A DNA stretch of 8,913 nucleotides from Caldilineaceae bacterium (GCA_014879855.1 JACSRH010000324.1:1-8913); one strand, 5' to 3'. Shown: positions 1 to 7,070, numbered from the stretch's first letter. Translations and numbers: made by a program. The notes: generated by a model from the sequence alone, not told the origin.

Positions 1-75
1 CATCTCTCAGCTTGACATCTCTCAGCTTGACATCTCTCAGCTTGACATCTCTCAGCTTGACATCTCTCAAAATGA
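1..75. repeat. 15-bp tandem repeat (minisatellite), at least 4 perfect copies plus one diverged
   Basis: The unit CATCTCTCAGCTTGA occurs perfectly at 1-15, 16-30, 31-45 and 46-60. A fifth copy at 61-75 keeps the first nine bases and the final TGA but differs in between. The array begins at the window edge, so its true length is unknown. The unit length is a multiple of three, and read on the plus strand from base 2 it gives Ile-Ser-Gln-Leu-Asp over and over. Each junction also contains TTGACA, the consensus -35 hexamer, but no matching -10 box is seen. It lies downstream of the permease gene and is probably non-coding. Confidence 0.9.
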
Positions 76-76
76 A

Positions 77-120
77 AATGGTGCGCGTCTGTCTCACGCC
101 GGACGAATCACCGCACCATT
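77..120 (-). terminator. Two-part hairpin downstream of the permease gene, possible terminator
   Basis: Bases 77-85 (AATGGTGCG) are perfectly complementary to 112-120 (CGCACCATT). Inside, 86-91 pairs with 100-105 (six pairs, one G-U) around an eight-base loop, with a six-base bulge at 106-111 on one side. Read on the minus strand, the closing arm runs into a T-rich stretch (ATTTTCATTTTG), as in a Rho-independent terminator. It begins about 70 bases past the stop codon of the permease, the last gene of the run. The T tract is interrupted and the stem is bulged, so a different structured element is possible. Confidence 0.35.
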
Positions 121-192
121 ATGCCCTCCGCCGATAAGCCGCGCAAATTATCAGGCTTTCCAGGGCGCGCCCTTGCTGCGCGTGATCGTCAC

Positions 193-1101
193 TCACGTAA
201 TCATCACAAGTACGACCGACACCGTCACCATGCTAACGAGCGTGCTGACCAGTACGGCCGCGGCCACCAGACGCGGGGCGGCCGCGAATTCAGTGGACAG
301 CACCGTGGCGACCACTGCTGTCGGCATCGACGCCTGTAGAATCACCACCTGCCGCTCCAACCCACTGACGCCCATCACCAGGCAAAGCGCCAAAGCAATC
401 AGCGGCGACAACCCCAGCCGGATCACGACGCTGCGCCACACCACGCGTTGGTCGTGGGTAAAAGGCGTGACGCTGAGCTGGATGCCCAACAACACCAACA
501 TCATGGGGATGGCCGCGCCAGCCATCAGATCGACGGCGCGATAGAGCGGATCTGGCACAGGGATGGCTAACCGATTCAGGATCACGCCGAGCAGCGTGGC
601 GTAAATCACAGGCGCGCGCAGGCTCTGACCAAGCGCCTTGCCTAGCGGCGCCGAACCTGACGAAGCCACAAAGACGCCAAAGGTGTTGGTGAGAAACGCG
701 CTGATCGCATAATAAACCGTCGCCATCACCAAACCGGCGTCACCCAGGGCAAAAAGCGAGATCGGCAGCCCCATGTTGCCGTTGTTACTCACCGCGCTGG
801 CGATGGTCAGTGCAGAACGCCGCGGCCGGGTCTGGTCGGCGCCGACGAGCCAGCCCACCGCGCCAGTGATGAGGTAAACGCCAAGCACTACCAGCAGTTC
901 CTGCTGCAGCACCATTGTACTGATATCCATATTGTAGAGGCTGCGAAAAACCAGCGAAGGCGACCCTAAATAGAAAATGACGCGGCCCAACGTGCGTCCT
1001 TCCAAGGGCATTGCACGCGCCAGGATAAAACCGGCGCCGGCAATCAAAAACACCGGCAACACGGTGTTGACAAACACCTGGATTAAATTGGCAAGCATCA
1101 T
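193..1101 (-). CDS. AEC (auxin efflux carrier) family permease
   Basis: This 302-residue protein is hydrophobic throughout, and about ten membrane segments can be drawn, matching the usual length and topology of the AEC family in the bile acid/auxin transporter superfamily. The motif NNGNMGLP near the middle, where the helix is broken by Asn, Gly and Pro, is characteristic of the family. A second typical stretch, PTAVVATVLSTEF, lies near the C-terminus. Family members move organic anions such as malate or malonate across the cytoplasmic membrane; the substrate here cannot be read from the sequence. The gene starts with two ATG codons in tandem, so the first Met may or may not be used; a weak AGG lies about 15 bases upstream. 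It follows the small uncharacterised gene by 35 bp and looks like the last gene of the rseP run. It may be only a passenger there, since nothing in it suggests a tie to the protease. Confidence 0.88.
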   Translation of the reverse strand: MMLANLIQVFVNTVLPVFLIAGAGFILARAMPLEGRTLGRVIFYLGSPSLVFRSLYNMDISTMVLQQELLVVLGVYLITGAVGWLVGADQTRPRRSALTIASAVSNNGNMGLPISLFALGDAGLVMATVYYAISAFLTNTFGVFVASSGSAPLGKALGQSLRAPVIYATLLGVILNRLAIPVPDPLYRAVDLMAGAAIPMMLVLLGIQLSVTPFTHDQRVVWRSVVIRLGLSPLIALALCLVMGVSGLERQVVILQASMPTAVVATVLSTEFAAAPRLVAAAVLVSTLVSMVTVSVVLVMIT

Positions 1102-1136
1102 GTTCTGGCAATTCTACCTGGGGCGCCGCTGGCCTG

Positions 1137-1499
1137 CTATGGCCTGGGGGGCGGCGCGGTGGGAGCGCCGGCATCTTCTTCAGCGCCGACGTTGTGGAAG
1201 ACCTGATAGTTTTCTAGCGTGGGAGCAAAAAATTCGACGACATACTCGTTGGGAATGCCCATCGGCTGTGCAATCTCGCCCAGCAAAGCGTTGATAAAGA
1301 CCGAGCGCTGCGTCTGCGTCAACTGACGCGAGGCATCGTCCCACAGCAAGAGTGTGCCATAAACGCCCTCGCCGGTGTAGTGCAGGTCGAGCTTGCCGAT
1401 CGTCATCGGGGCACCATCCGCCGTCACCTGGTCAAGATCAAACAATGCATATTCTTCGGAAGATGGGGTGCGCACCAGGCGTTTCAGTTTGAGATTCAC
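1137..1499 (-). CDS. Small uncharacterised protein, GTG start
   Basis: I do not recognise a named family. The predicted 120-residue product has no signal peptide or membrane segment and reads as a soluble cytoplasmic domain of about 105 residues (alternating hydrophobic strands such as GKLDLHY and GVYGTLLLW, then a helix with LLGEIAQPMG and the strand YVVEFFA). It ends in a loose Ala/Pro tail (GAPTAPPPRP). The start is GTG, nine bases after the TAG stop of the HEAT-repeat gene, with no clear ribosome binding site, which suggests translational coupling to that gene. The next Met in frame is near residue 32 and would remove the conserved-looking first strand, so GTG is preferred. The balanced composition and tight spacing argue for a real gene. 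Its place after an acidic HEAT-repeat protein suggests the two may act together, but that is inference. Confidence 0.75.
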   Translation of the reverse strand: MNLKLKRLVRTPSSEEYALFDLDQVTADGAPMTIGKLDLHYTGEGVYGTLLLWDDASRQLTQTQRSVFINALLGEIAQPMGIPNEYVVEFFAPTLENYQVFHNVGAEEDAGAPTAPPPRP

Positions 1500-1508
1500 A
1501 GTGGCCGG

Positions 1509-2765
1509 CTATGCATATTCGCCCAAATCATCGTCGTCATCATCATCCGACCAATCATCCCAGGGATCGAGATCGTCCAAGCTGTCCTGCTCCTCACTTT
1601 CGTCGAGCAAAGGGAGATCTGGCGCATCTTCGGCGGCAAAGAAGAGCATCTCTTCCAGCGCCATTTCGGCAGCCTGAGCTTCCTCAGCGTCGCCAGCCGC
1701 AATTTCTTCCAGCGCACCGCGCGCCAGTTTGCCGCCTAACCGTCCCAGCGCAAAAATTGCCGCCAGCCGCACAAGGGATACAGAATCTTCCAGCAAGTTA
1801 AGCAGATCGGGCAAGGCGGCTTTTGCTTCAAGTTCACCACATGCAATCGCAGCTTCTGCTCGCATCAAGGCTGAAGGATTGCGCAACTCGGCGCGCACCA
1901 GCCTGCGCCAGCGGACATCGGCGCTGCGCCCCATCGCCACGAGCGCGCTGATGCGCAGTTCTTCATACGGAGAGTAATAGGCGTCTTCGATGAATTGGCG
2001 CACCCCGATCTCGCCGGAATGAGCAATGCTTTCCAACGCGCGGCGCTGGACGGCAATCGGTTCGGCAGGGTCGGTCAGGATGGTGACGAGTACGGTCTCC
2101 GCGCGCATCGCCAGCGCGGCGTCCAATTCATCCAACTCGCCGGCCAGGACATAGTGCCCCAGGGCGGCGGCCGCCGCGGCGCGCACGGTTTCGGCGCGGT
2201 CATGAAGCAAGCGTTGGATGATCGGCCCTAGCATCTCCGGCGTAGGTTCGTTGTCGTCCAGCGCTTCCAACACTAATTCACGCATCTCTGCATCCGGGTC
2301 GTCCAGGATCGAGGTCAGAAAGACGCCCAGATCGACATCCAGAAACTCCTCCTTGCCCCGGATCACCCTATCAAGGACGCGACGGCGGCTGGCGAGATCG
2401 ATCTCCGGCCAGACGCGGCGCACAATTTCAGCTTGCTCACGCGTCAGGTCGGACAGCGCAAAATATTCGTTTGGCGGCACTTCCTCCGGCGCGGCGAGCA
2501 GGCGCTGCAGCAACGTCTCCACCGACCACGTTGGTTTGTGCTCGGCGTCTTCCTGGATCTCACTTGTTTCGTCATCCAGAATGTAACCTTCTCCCAACTC
2601 GTGCAGCGCGCGTGCATAATAGCCATTGCGATGGCGCGCCTCTGGTGCAGCAAGGTCGAGATCGTCCTCAGCTTCTTCCTCGTCGTCCTCCCAATCGCTG
2701 GCGTGCGCATCTTCGAAGTCATCTTCGAAGTCATCGTAGTCAGCGGGGAATTCATTTGCGGTCAT
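1509..2765 (-). CDS. HEAT-repeat protein with acidic N- and C-terminal tails
   Basis: The 418-residue product has three parts. Residues 1-40 are very acidic, with a repeated DDFED. From about 80 to 375 the chain is helical and carries repeated HEAT/PBS-lyase-like units, for example DDPDAEMRELVLEALDD, HDRAETVRAAAAAALG, NPSALMRAEAAIACGELE and DSVSLVRLAAIFALGRLG, each with the Arg-plus-small-residue pattern of these two-helix repeats. The last 30 residues are again acidic and end in a run of seven Asp. No signal peptide or membrane segment is visible, so it should be cytoplasmic. HEAT repeats form curved protein-binding surfaces and have no catalytic function of their own, so it is likely a scaffold or adaptor whose charged tails could contact basic partners. 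It follows the LysM gene by 58 bp and precedes the small gene by 9 bp. The start is ATG, with only a weak GTGAG about eight bases upstream. Confidence 0.85.
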   Translation of the reverse strand: MTANEFPADYDDFEDDFEDAHASDWEDDEEEAEDDLDLAAPEARHRNGYYARALHELGEGYILDDETSEIQEDAEHKPTWSVETLLQRLLAAPEEVPPNEYFALSDLTREQAEIVRRVWPEIDLASRRRVLDRVIRGKEEFLDVDLGVFLTSILDDPDAEMRELVLEALDDNEPTPEMLGPIIQRLLHDRAETVRAAAAAALGHYVLAGELDELDAALAMRAETVLVTILTDPAEPIAVQRRALESIAHSGEIGVRQFIEDAYYSPYEELRISALVAMGRSADVRWRRLVRAELRNPSALMRAEAAIACGELEAKAALPDLLNLLEDSVSLVRLAAIFALGRLGGKLARGALEEIAAGDAEEAQAAEMALEEMLFFAAEDAPDLPLLDESEEQDSLDDLDPWDDWSDDDDDDDLGEYA

Positions 2766-2823
2766 GCTGTCAACTCACATCCGGTCATCAACCGGCGCAC
2801 ACTACTCCGGCAAGATACATTTC

Positions 2824-4701
2824 CTACTGCCAGGCAAATCCCCAGATGGCGCTGGGCAGGCTGACAGGAGTTAGTGTACCATCAGCGGCTTTTTCTGCAA
2901 CATCTACATACCAGCGCCATTGCCGCCCATATTCAAAGGGGGCAAGCCCACACAAGCTGTCGTCAAGCTGCCACAGGGTTACATTTGCCAAACGCGGCTG
3001 CGCCAGCACCCACACCACCTGTTCGACGCCGCTGGCATCGCGCCCGTTGACATAGCCCAGATGAACGACATAGGAATCAGTGGCGCTGATAAAAGGCACC
3101 GCGCCCCACGCCAACTGCCCGCCAGCGCCACACTGAACGGAAGTCCCATTTTCTGGAGAAAGCAATCCCGGCGCATCCAACCGGGCGCCGGCGGCGACCG
3201 CGGCTGCCGCTGTGGCCGGTGCGGCTGCCGCTGCCGTCGGCTGCGGGGTGGCGGTTGCGGCCGCATCTTCCTCACCAGGAATGATCAACTCCTGACCCGG
3301 ACGCAGCGAGCGCGCCTGCGCCAGCGTCATCCCGTTGGCGTCCAGGATGCGTTGCACGTTGACGCCAAAGCGCAACCCGATCGCCATCAATGTGTCGCCA
3401 GCGCGTATGGTGTAGGTAAACCCTGCTGGCTCCGGCGTGGGCGTCGGCGCATCTGTCACAGTCGGCGCCGCGGTTGCGTTGGGGTCTGGAATGATGATGT
3501 CGTCGCCGGGCTGGATCGTGTAAACGTCGTCTTCGGTGAGATTATTGGCGGCCAGAAGTGCTTCCAACGAAATATCGTTATCCAGCGCAAGCTCGAAAAG
3601 CGTATCGCCGGCGCGGATGCGATGAATGTTTGGGGTGGCGGTGGGCAGCGCGGTGGGGAGCAACATCGTCGGCGTGGGCGTCGGCAAGGCCATTGCAAGC
3701 GCCGCGGTGGGAGTCAGCGTCCTCGTCGCTGTGATGGCCAGTGTGCTGGCCGTCACGCCGCGGCCGGGCGTTGCGCCGGGAGTGGCGAGCGCAGGGGAGG
3801 GGTTTTGGGCAGACTTGTTCGTCGGCTGTGGGTTGATTGGCACTGGACTCGCCGCCACTGTGCTCGTTGGCAACAGAGTGGACGTGGCGGTTGCTATCGC
3901 CACAGTAGCGGTCGGCGTGGGCAATGACGTAGCGGTCGGCGGTATTGTGGGAGTCGCGGTTGGCGTCTCAGTAGGTAAGGCAGTCGGTAAGGCAGTCGGT
4001 GTGTCGGTTGGCAGCGGAGGTTGCGAGGTTGGCGTCGGCGCGGCTGCCCCTCCGTCAGATGCAGGCTCAGTGGAAGCCGCGTCGCCAGCAGGGGCCACAG
4101 GCGGCGCGGCGCCTGCGCTCTCCTCTGACGTTGCGTCCCCCGCACCAGCGGATGCCAGCAGCGTTTCATCATTGCTCGGCGCCTCTGCCATGACAACGGC
4201 TTGTGCAGGTGCGATGGGCGGCGGCTGGCTCACAAGCTGCTCTCCACCCTCTTCCCCGATCGACATAGTCGTGATCGTGATGTCGGGCTGTAACCGCTCC
4301 CCCATGTCATTGACCAGTCCGGCGACGCGCGCTGCCTGGCGCTGCGTCCACGCGGCCGGACTGGCGCTGCCCAGTTGCGTCAGCAGCACAGCCGCAAAAA
4401 GCAGGATCAGCACCACGGGCGCGCCCCACGTCAACAAGCGCGGCGGCGCGGCCTGAAGCTCACGCCCACAGTGCGGGCAGACGACCAGCGCCGCCGATGC
4501 ACTGCCGCCACACCGCCGGCACCGGATCCGCTTGTTGCGCGACGGCAGCGATTCACCACAGGCTGGGCAGATGGACGCGTTGACGCTCACAGGCGTGCTG
4601 CAAGATGGGCAAGGCCGCGTTGTCGCCGAACGCAATTCGCCAGCCGATGCGCCGGCAGCCGCTCCCTGTGGGTCTTTCGGCGTCGGTGTAAATTGTTTCA
4701 T
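2824..4701 (-). CDS. Membrane protein with cytoplasmic double zinc ribbon, Pro/Thr stalk and two LysM domains
   Basis: The 625-residue product starts with two zinc ribbons: CPSC at 31-34 with CPAC at 45-48, and CRRC at 61-64 with CPHC at 75-78, eight Cys in all. One hydrophobic segment follows at about 89-110. There is no cleavable signal peptide, so the topology is probably N-in with the rest outside. Residues 220-355 are a Pro/Thr stalk (PTDTPTALPT, PTPTPT) typical of Chloroflexota surface proteins. Two LysM domains follow at about 359-405 and 429-475, each with the IRAGDTL start and an IIP end. A C-terminal domain at about 508-625 resembles a fibronectin-type beta sandwich (LLSPENGT, WQWRWYVDV-like strands) and has two Cys (524, 584) that could form a disulfide. 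LysM domains bind peptidoglycan or similar glycans. The ATG start is 20 bp after the rseP stop, and no strong ribosome binding site is seen. The domain calls are firm; the role is unknown, with wall sensing a reasonable guess. Confidence 0.88.
   Translation of the reverse strand: MKQFTPTPKDPQGAAAGASAGELRSATTRPCPSCSTPVSVNASICPACGESLPSRNKRIRCRRCGGSASAALVVCPHCGRELQAAPPRLLTWGAPVVLILLFAAVLLTQLGSASPAAWTQRQAARVAGLVNDMGERLQPDITITTMSIGEEGGEQLVSQPPPIAPAQAVVMAEAPSNDETLLASAGAGDATSEESAGAAPPVAPAGDAASTEPASDGGAAAPTPTSQPPLPTDTPTALPTALPTETPTATPTIPPTATSLPTPTATVAIATATSTLLPTSTVAASPVPINPQPTNKSAQNPSPALATPGATPGRGVTASTLAITATRTLTPTAALAMALPTPTPTMLLPTALPTATPNIHRIRAGDTLFELALDNDISLEALLAANNLTEDDVYTIQPGDDIIIPDPNATAAPTVTDAPTPTPEPAGFTYTIRAGDTLMAIGLRFGVNVQRILDANGMTLAQARSLRPGQELIIPGEEDAAATATPQPTAAAAAPATAAAAVAAGARLDAPGLLSPENGTSVQCGAGGQLAWGAVPFISATDSYVVHLGYVNGRDASGVEQVVWVLAQPRLANVTLWQLDDSLCGLAPFEYGRQWRWYVDVAEKAADGTLTPVSLPSAIWGFAWQ
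3974..3997 (-). repeat. 12-bp tandem duplication in the Pro/Thr stalk
   Basis: GGTAAGGCAGTC occurs twice back to back (3974-3985 and 3986-3997) within the LysM gene. On the coding strand it encodes the repeated Leu-Pro-Thr-Ala of the stalk. Such in-frame duplications change stalk length without breaking the gene, so length variation between strains would be expected here. Confidence 0.85.
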
Positions 4702-4721
4702 AACTTTTATGTCGATTCAGA

Positions 4722-6074
4722 TTACTGGCCCATCAACCTGGCCCAGTCAATGGTTTGCGGCGCCGAACTGAGGTCGCGCACCGTGATGATGAGCATCAGC
4801 CCCAGTAAGAAGACGAACCCAATCACATGAATCATGCCTTCACGTTCTGGGCTGACGCGCCGGCCGCGCACCGCCTCGATGAGAATAAAGAGCAGACGAC
4901 CGCCATCAAGCGCCGGCAGCGGCAAGAGATTCGTAATCGCCAACGCGGCGCTCAACACTGCGGACAGCCGCAAAATCGGGAACCAGAACCCAGTGTCGAT
5001 CGACGCGGACATGGCGCCGCCGACCATCTGGGCAATGCCAACCGGCCCGCTGATTTGCGCCTCTTCCGCGGAGAGTTGCCCTTGCAGCAGCAACACCGGC
5101 AATTGCAAAACAATGCCGGCATAACTGCCCGTGTTGGTGACGCCTTTCCACAGCGCAGGCAGCAGTTCCATCCCCGCCATGCGGTTGACCGTACCGATCT
5201 GGACGCCCAATGCACCCTGACCTGGGGGCGGGTCAACACGCGGCGTCACCGGCATCTGCATCCACGCGCCGTCACGCACGATGGTCAGCATTAGCTCCTG
5301 GCCGCGCCGCTCACTCACCAGCACATTCAGCGGCTCGTCCAGCGTGACGTTGACGCCATCCACAGCGTAGACAATATCGCCAGGCAGCAACCCGGCCAGA
5401 TACGCAGGACTCTGCTCGACAACGCCTGTAACCTGAGTCATCAGCACCGGCGTGGACGCGCTCTCACGCAGGGCGCTCCAGACAGCGTCGAACGAAGCGG
5501 CCTCCAATTCGATCACCTTATCATCGCGCAGCACAGTCAGCAGCTTTGAATTGTCAACCTGCATTTGCGGCATCATGACAAAGCTATCGTCGTCGACCAA
5601 TGACATTTGGATCGGGACGCCGTCGTAGGCCAACACGACATCCCCCGCGGCTAAACCCAGCGCAGTTGCGGCCGCGCTGGCCGTATCGATGCGGGGCGAA
5701 CCGGCCGGCACTGGCGAACCGGCCATAAAGCTGGCGGCAAAGAGGGCGATGGCCAGCAGGAAATTCATTGCCGGGCCTGCGATCAAAGTCGCGGCGCGCG
5801 CGCCGCGGCTGGCGGCATTAAAGGAGCCAGGCGTCATATCGCCGGCATCTTCCCCTTTCATGCGCGCAAAACCACCGAGCGGCAGCCAATTCAAGGTAAA
5901 GTCGGTGCCGTCGTAGTGGAACAGCTTGAGTGCGCGGGGAGGGTAGCCAAAGCCAAACTCCTCGACGATGATCCCATTGCGTCGCGCCACCCAATAGTGG
6001 CCGAGCTCGTGAAAAAAGACGAGCACGCCCAATACCAGCACAAACGAAATGACGGTCAGTAAAATATCAAACAT
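4722..6074 (-). CDS. rseP: RseP-type site-2 intramembrane zinc metalloprotease (M50)
   Basis: This 450-residue protein has the full layout of a regulated-intramembrane-proteolysis protease. The first membrane segment carries the zinc motif HELGH (His22, Glu23, His26). The conserved membrane-associated strand region FGFGYPPR to LGGFARMKGED follows, then a second membrane segment with GPAMNFLLAI at 100-109. Residues about 130-275 hold the PDZ region, probably two tandem domains; the second includes SPAYLAGLLPGDIVYAVDG. The C-terminal segments hold the third zinc ligand in NLLPLPALDGG (Asp390), and a last membrane helix follows at about 414-432. Family members cut transmembrane helices of partly degraded substrates, such as anti-sigma factors, and clear signal-peptide remnants. 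The ATG has a good ribosome binding site (GGAG, four bases away). dxr and cdsA, common neighbours of this gene, are absent; isopentenyl phosphate kinase lies upstream instead. All catalytic residues are present. Confidence 0.96.
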   Translation of the reverse strand: MFDILLTVISFVLVLGVLVFFHELGHYWVARRNGIIVEEFGFGYPPRALKLFHYDGTDFTLNWLPLGGFARMKGEDAGDMTPGSFNAASRGARAATLIAGPAMNFLLAIALFAASFMAGSPVPAGSPRIDTASAAATALGLAAGDVVLAYDGVPIQMSLVDDDSFVMMPQMQVDNSKLLTVLRDDKVIELEAASFDAVWSALRESASTPVLMTQVTGVVEQSPAYLAGLLPGDIVYAVDGVNVTLDEPLNVLVSERRGQELMLTIVRDGAWMQMPVTPRVDPPPGQGALGVQIGTVNRMAGMELLPALWKGVTNTGSYAGIVLQLPVLLLQGQLSAEEAQISGPVGIAQMVGGAMSASIDTGFWFPILRLSAVLSAALAITNLLPLPALDGGRLLFILIEAVRGRRVSPEREGMIHVIGFVFLLGLMLIITVRDLSSAPQTIDWARLMGQ

Positions 6075-6078
6075 GATT

Positions 6079-6088
6079 CTCCATCCTC
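6079..6088 (-). promoter_or_regulatory. Ribosome binding site of rseP
   Basis: Read on the minus strand the sequence is GAGGATGGAG, then AATC and the ATG. GGAG at 6079-6082 lies four bases from the start and GAGG at 6085-6088 ten bases away, so either could pair with 16S rRNA. It is the clearest ribosome binding site in the window and supports the start at 6074. Confidence 0.6.
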
Positions 6089-6115
6089 TGGCAGCCTATT
6101 CGCAGTGGCCTGCCG

Positions 6116-6138
6116 AAGCGACCCCATTATAGTCGCTT
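6116..6138. other. Seven-base-pair inverted repeat between the kinase and rseP genes
   Basis: AAGCGAC at 6116-6122 is perfectly complementary to GTCGCTT at 6132-6138, with a nine-base spacer. It begins just after the kinase stop codon on the minus strand. No T run follows on the minus strand, so it is a poor terminator for the kinase gene. The spacer holds a TATAAT box, so an operator at the rseP promoter is an alternative reading. Confidence 0.4.
6126..6131 (-). promoter_or_regulatory. Candidate -10 box (TATAAT) for the rseP gene run
   Basis: A perfect TATAAT is read on the minus strand 14 bases past the kinase stop and would place a transcript start near 6119, giving rseP a leader of about 45 bases. 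There is no good -35 box at 16-18 bases (TTCGGT at 18 is weak), so the call rests on the -10 box and its position in the gap before a gene run. Confidence 0.35.
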
Positions 6139-6145
6139 TGCCTCT

Positions 6146-6973
6146 TCAAACCGAAACCGCGCGGTTTGTTGCCTGCGCATCGATGCGCGTCCCCACCGGG
6201 GCGCCGCTCAACGCCGCCTGCACGTGACCCGCTTCCAACCCGCTGCACACGACGAGCTGCAACGCCGGATGACGCTGCACCATCGCCAAAGATTGCGTAA
6301 CCTTGGCGTGCATACCGCCGGTGACATCGACCCCGTGACTGCGACCCAGTCCGGCCGCGATGGCGGAAAATGTGCCGGGCGTGATCACTGGAATCGGCTG
6401 CGCGGTGGGGTCGAGCAGCGGATCCGCGGTGAAGATGCCGTCCACTTCTCCGGCCAGAACAACCCGCGCCGGCGACAACGCGTCGGCCAGCCAGTCGAAG
6501 AGTTCCTCGGTGCTGACAATCGCGCCGCCGCGCACCGCGTCTAGGGCCACATCGCCGTAGACGACGGGCGTCAAGCCGCGCGCCAACGCCAGCTCGACAG
6601 TTGTCTCCGGCCCCTGCACAATACGTCCATCTTCGCAGCGCACCTGGGCGCCAGGCTGAATGCTCCACGCCGCGATGCCCGCGCGCAGCAACGCTGCCGT
6701 GACGAGACGATTCAGCCGCGCCGCGGCGTCGCCGGTCGCGGCATAGCCATACCAGCCGGCCGCGTCGCGCACGCCATCACGCGTGCCATATTTGCGCCCG
6801 TACACGTGCCCAAAGCTGCCCGACCCATGCCCGATCACCAGCCGCAGTGCAGGATCGGCCTGCTGGACCGCGGCGATCTCCTGCGCCAGCCGGTCGATCA
6901 CCGCCAGCCGCGGCGTTTCTGCTTCCCGCTTATCAGTAATGAGCGAACCACCCAATTTCAAAAAGGCCAACAT
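6146..6973 (-). CDS. Isopentenyl phosphate kinase
   Basis: The 275-residue product belongs to the amino acid kinase superfamily and matches isopentenyl phosphate kinase along its whole length. It transfers phosphate from ATP to isopentenyl phosphate, giving isopentenyl diphosphate, the building block of isoprenoids. Visible motifs are LKLGGSLITDK at the N-terminus (Lys6, Lys15), GHGSGSFGH at 48-56 with the His (His56) that marks this kinase among its relatives, SIQPGA, YGDVALD, EVDGIFTADP and DVTGGMHAKV. The reading frame stays open for 108 more codons upstream to an ATG at 7297, but that part is repeat DNA, while MLAFLKLGGS matches the normal family N-terminus, so the start is placed at 6973. 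A weak GAG lies nine bases before it. The enzyme belongs to the alternative mevalonate route, which needs a phosphomevalonate decarboxylase not seen here. The gene lies 71 bp upstream of rseP. Confidence 0.93.
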   Translation of the reverse strand: MLAFLKLGGSLITDKREAETPRLAVIDRLAQEIAAVQQADPALRLVIGHGSGSFGHVYGRKYGTRDGVRDAAGWYGYAATGDAAARLNRLVTAALLRAGIAAWSIQPGAQVRCEDGRIVQGPETTVELALARGLTPVVYGDVALDAVRGGAIVSTEELFDWLADALSPARVVLAGEVDGIFTADPLLDPTAQPIPVITPGTFSAIAAGLGRSHGVDVTGGMHAKVTQSLAMVQRHPALQLVVCSGLEAGHVQAALSGAPVGTRIDAQATNRAVSV

Positions 6974-7070
6974 TGCGTTCGTCTCACTCCACAAGGCATA
7001 GACCGCTGATGACGCGGATTTGACGGACTGCCGCTGATTTTCCCGCAAACAAAGCGCATCATCCACAGAT

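Noticed and set aside
1..75. CRISPR array or promoter array at the left edge
   Set aside because: The 15-bp units are head to tail with no spacers, and no -10 box stands at the right distance from any TTGACA.
2..544. Plus-strand frame 2, open from the left edge through the ISQLD repeats to 544
   Set aside because: It would overlap the 3' third of the permease gene in antisense by about 350 bases and shows no domain; kept only as a remote possibility because the left edge is cut.
2780..2795. Short dyad CCGGT-CATCA-ACCGG between the LysM and HEAT genes
   Set aside because: Only five base pairs and no T run; not enough to call a terminator inside what looks like one transcription unit.
2920..4456. 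Long plus-strand open frames (335 and 276 codons) opposite the LysM gene
   Set aside because: They are Gly/Arg and Val/Gly-rich reflections of the Pro/Thr and Ala-rich codons of the real gene, which has zinc ribbons, a membrane helix and LysM domains.
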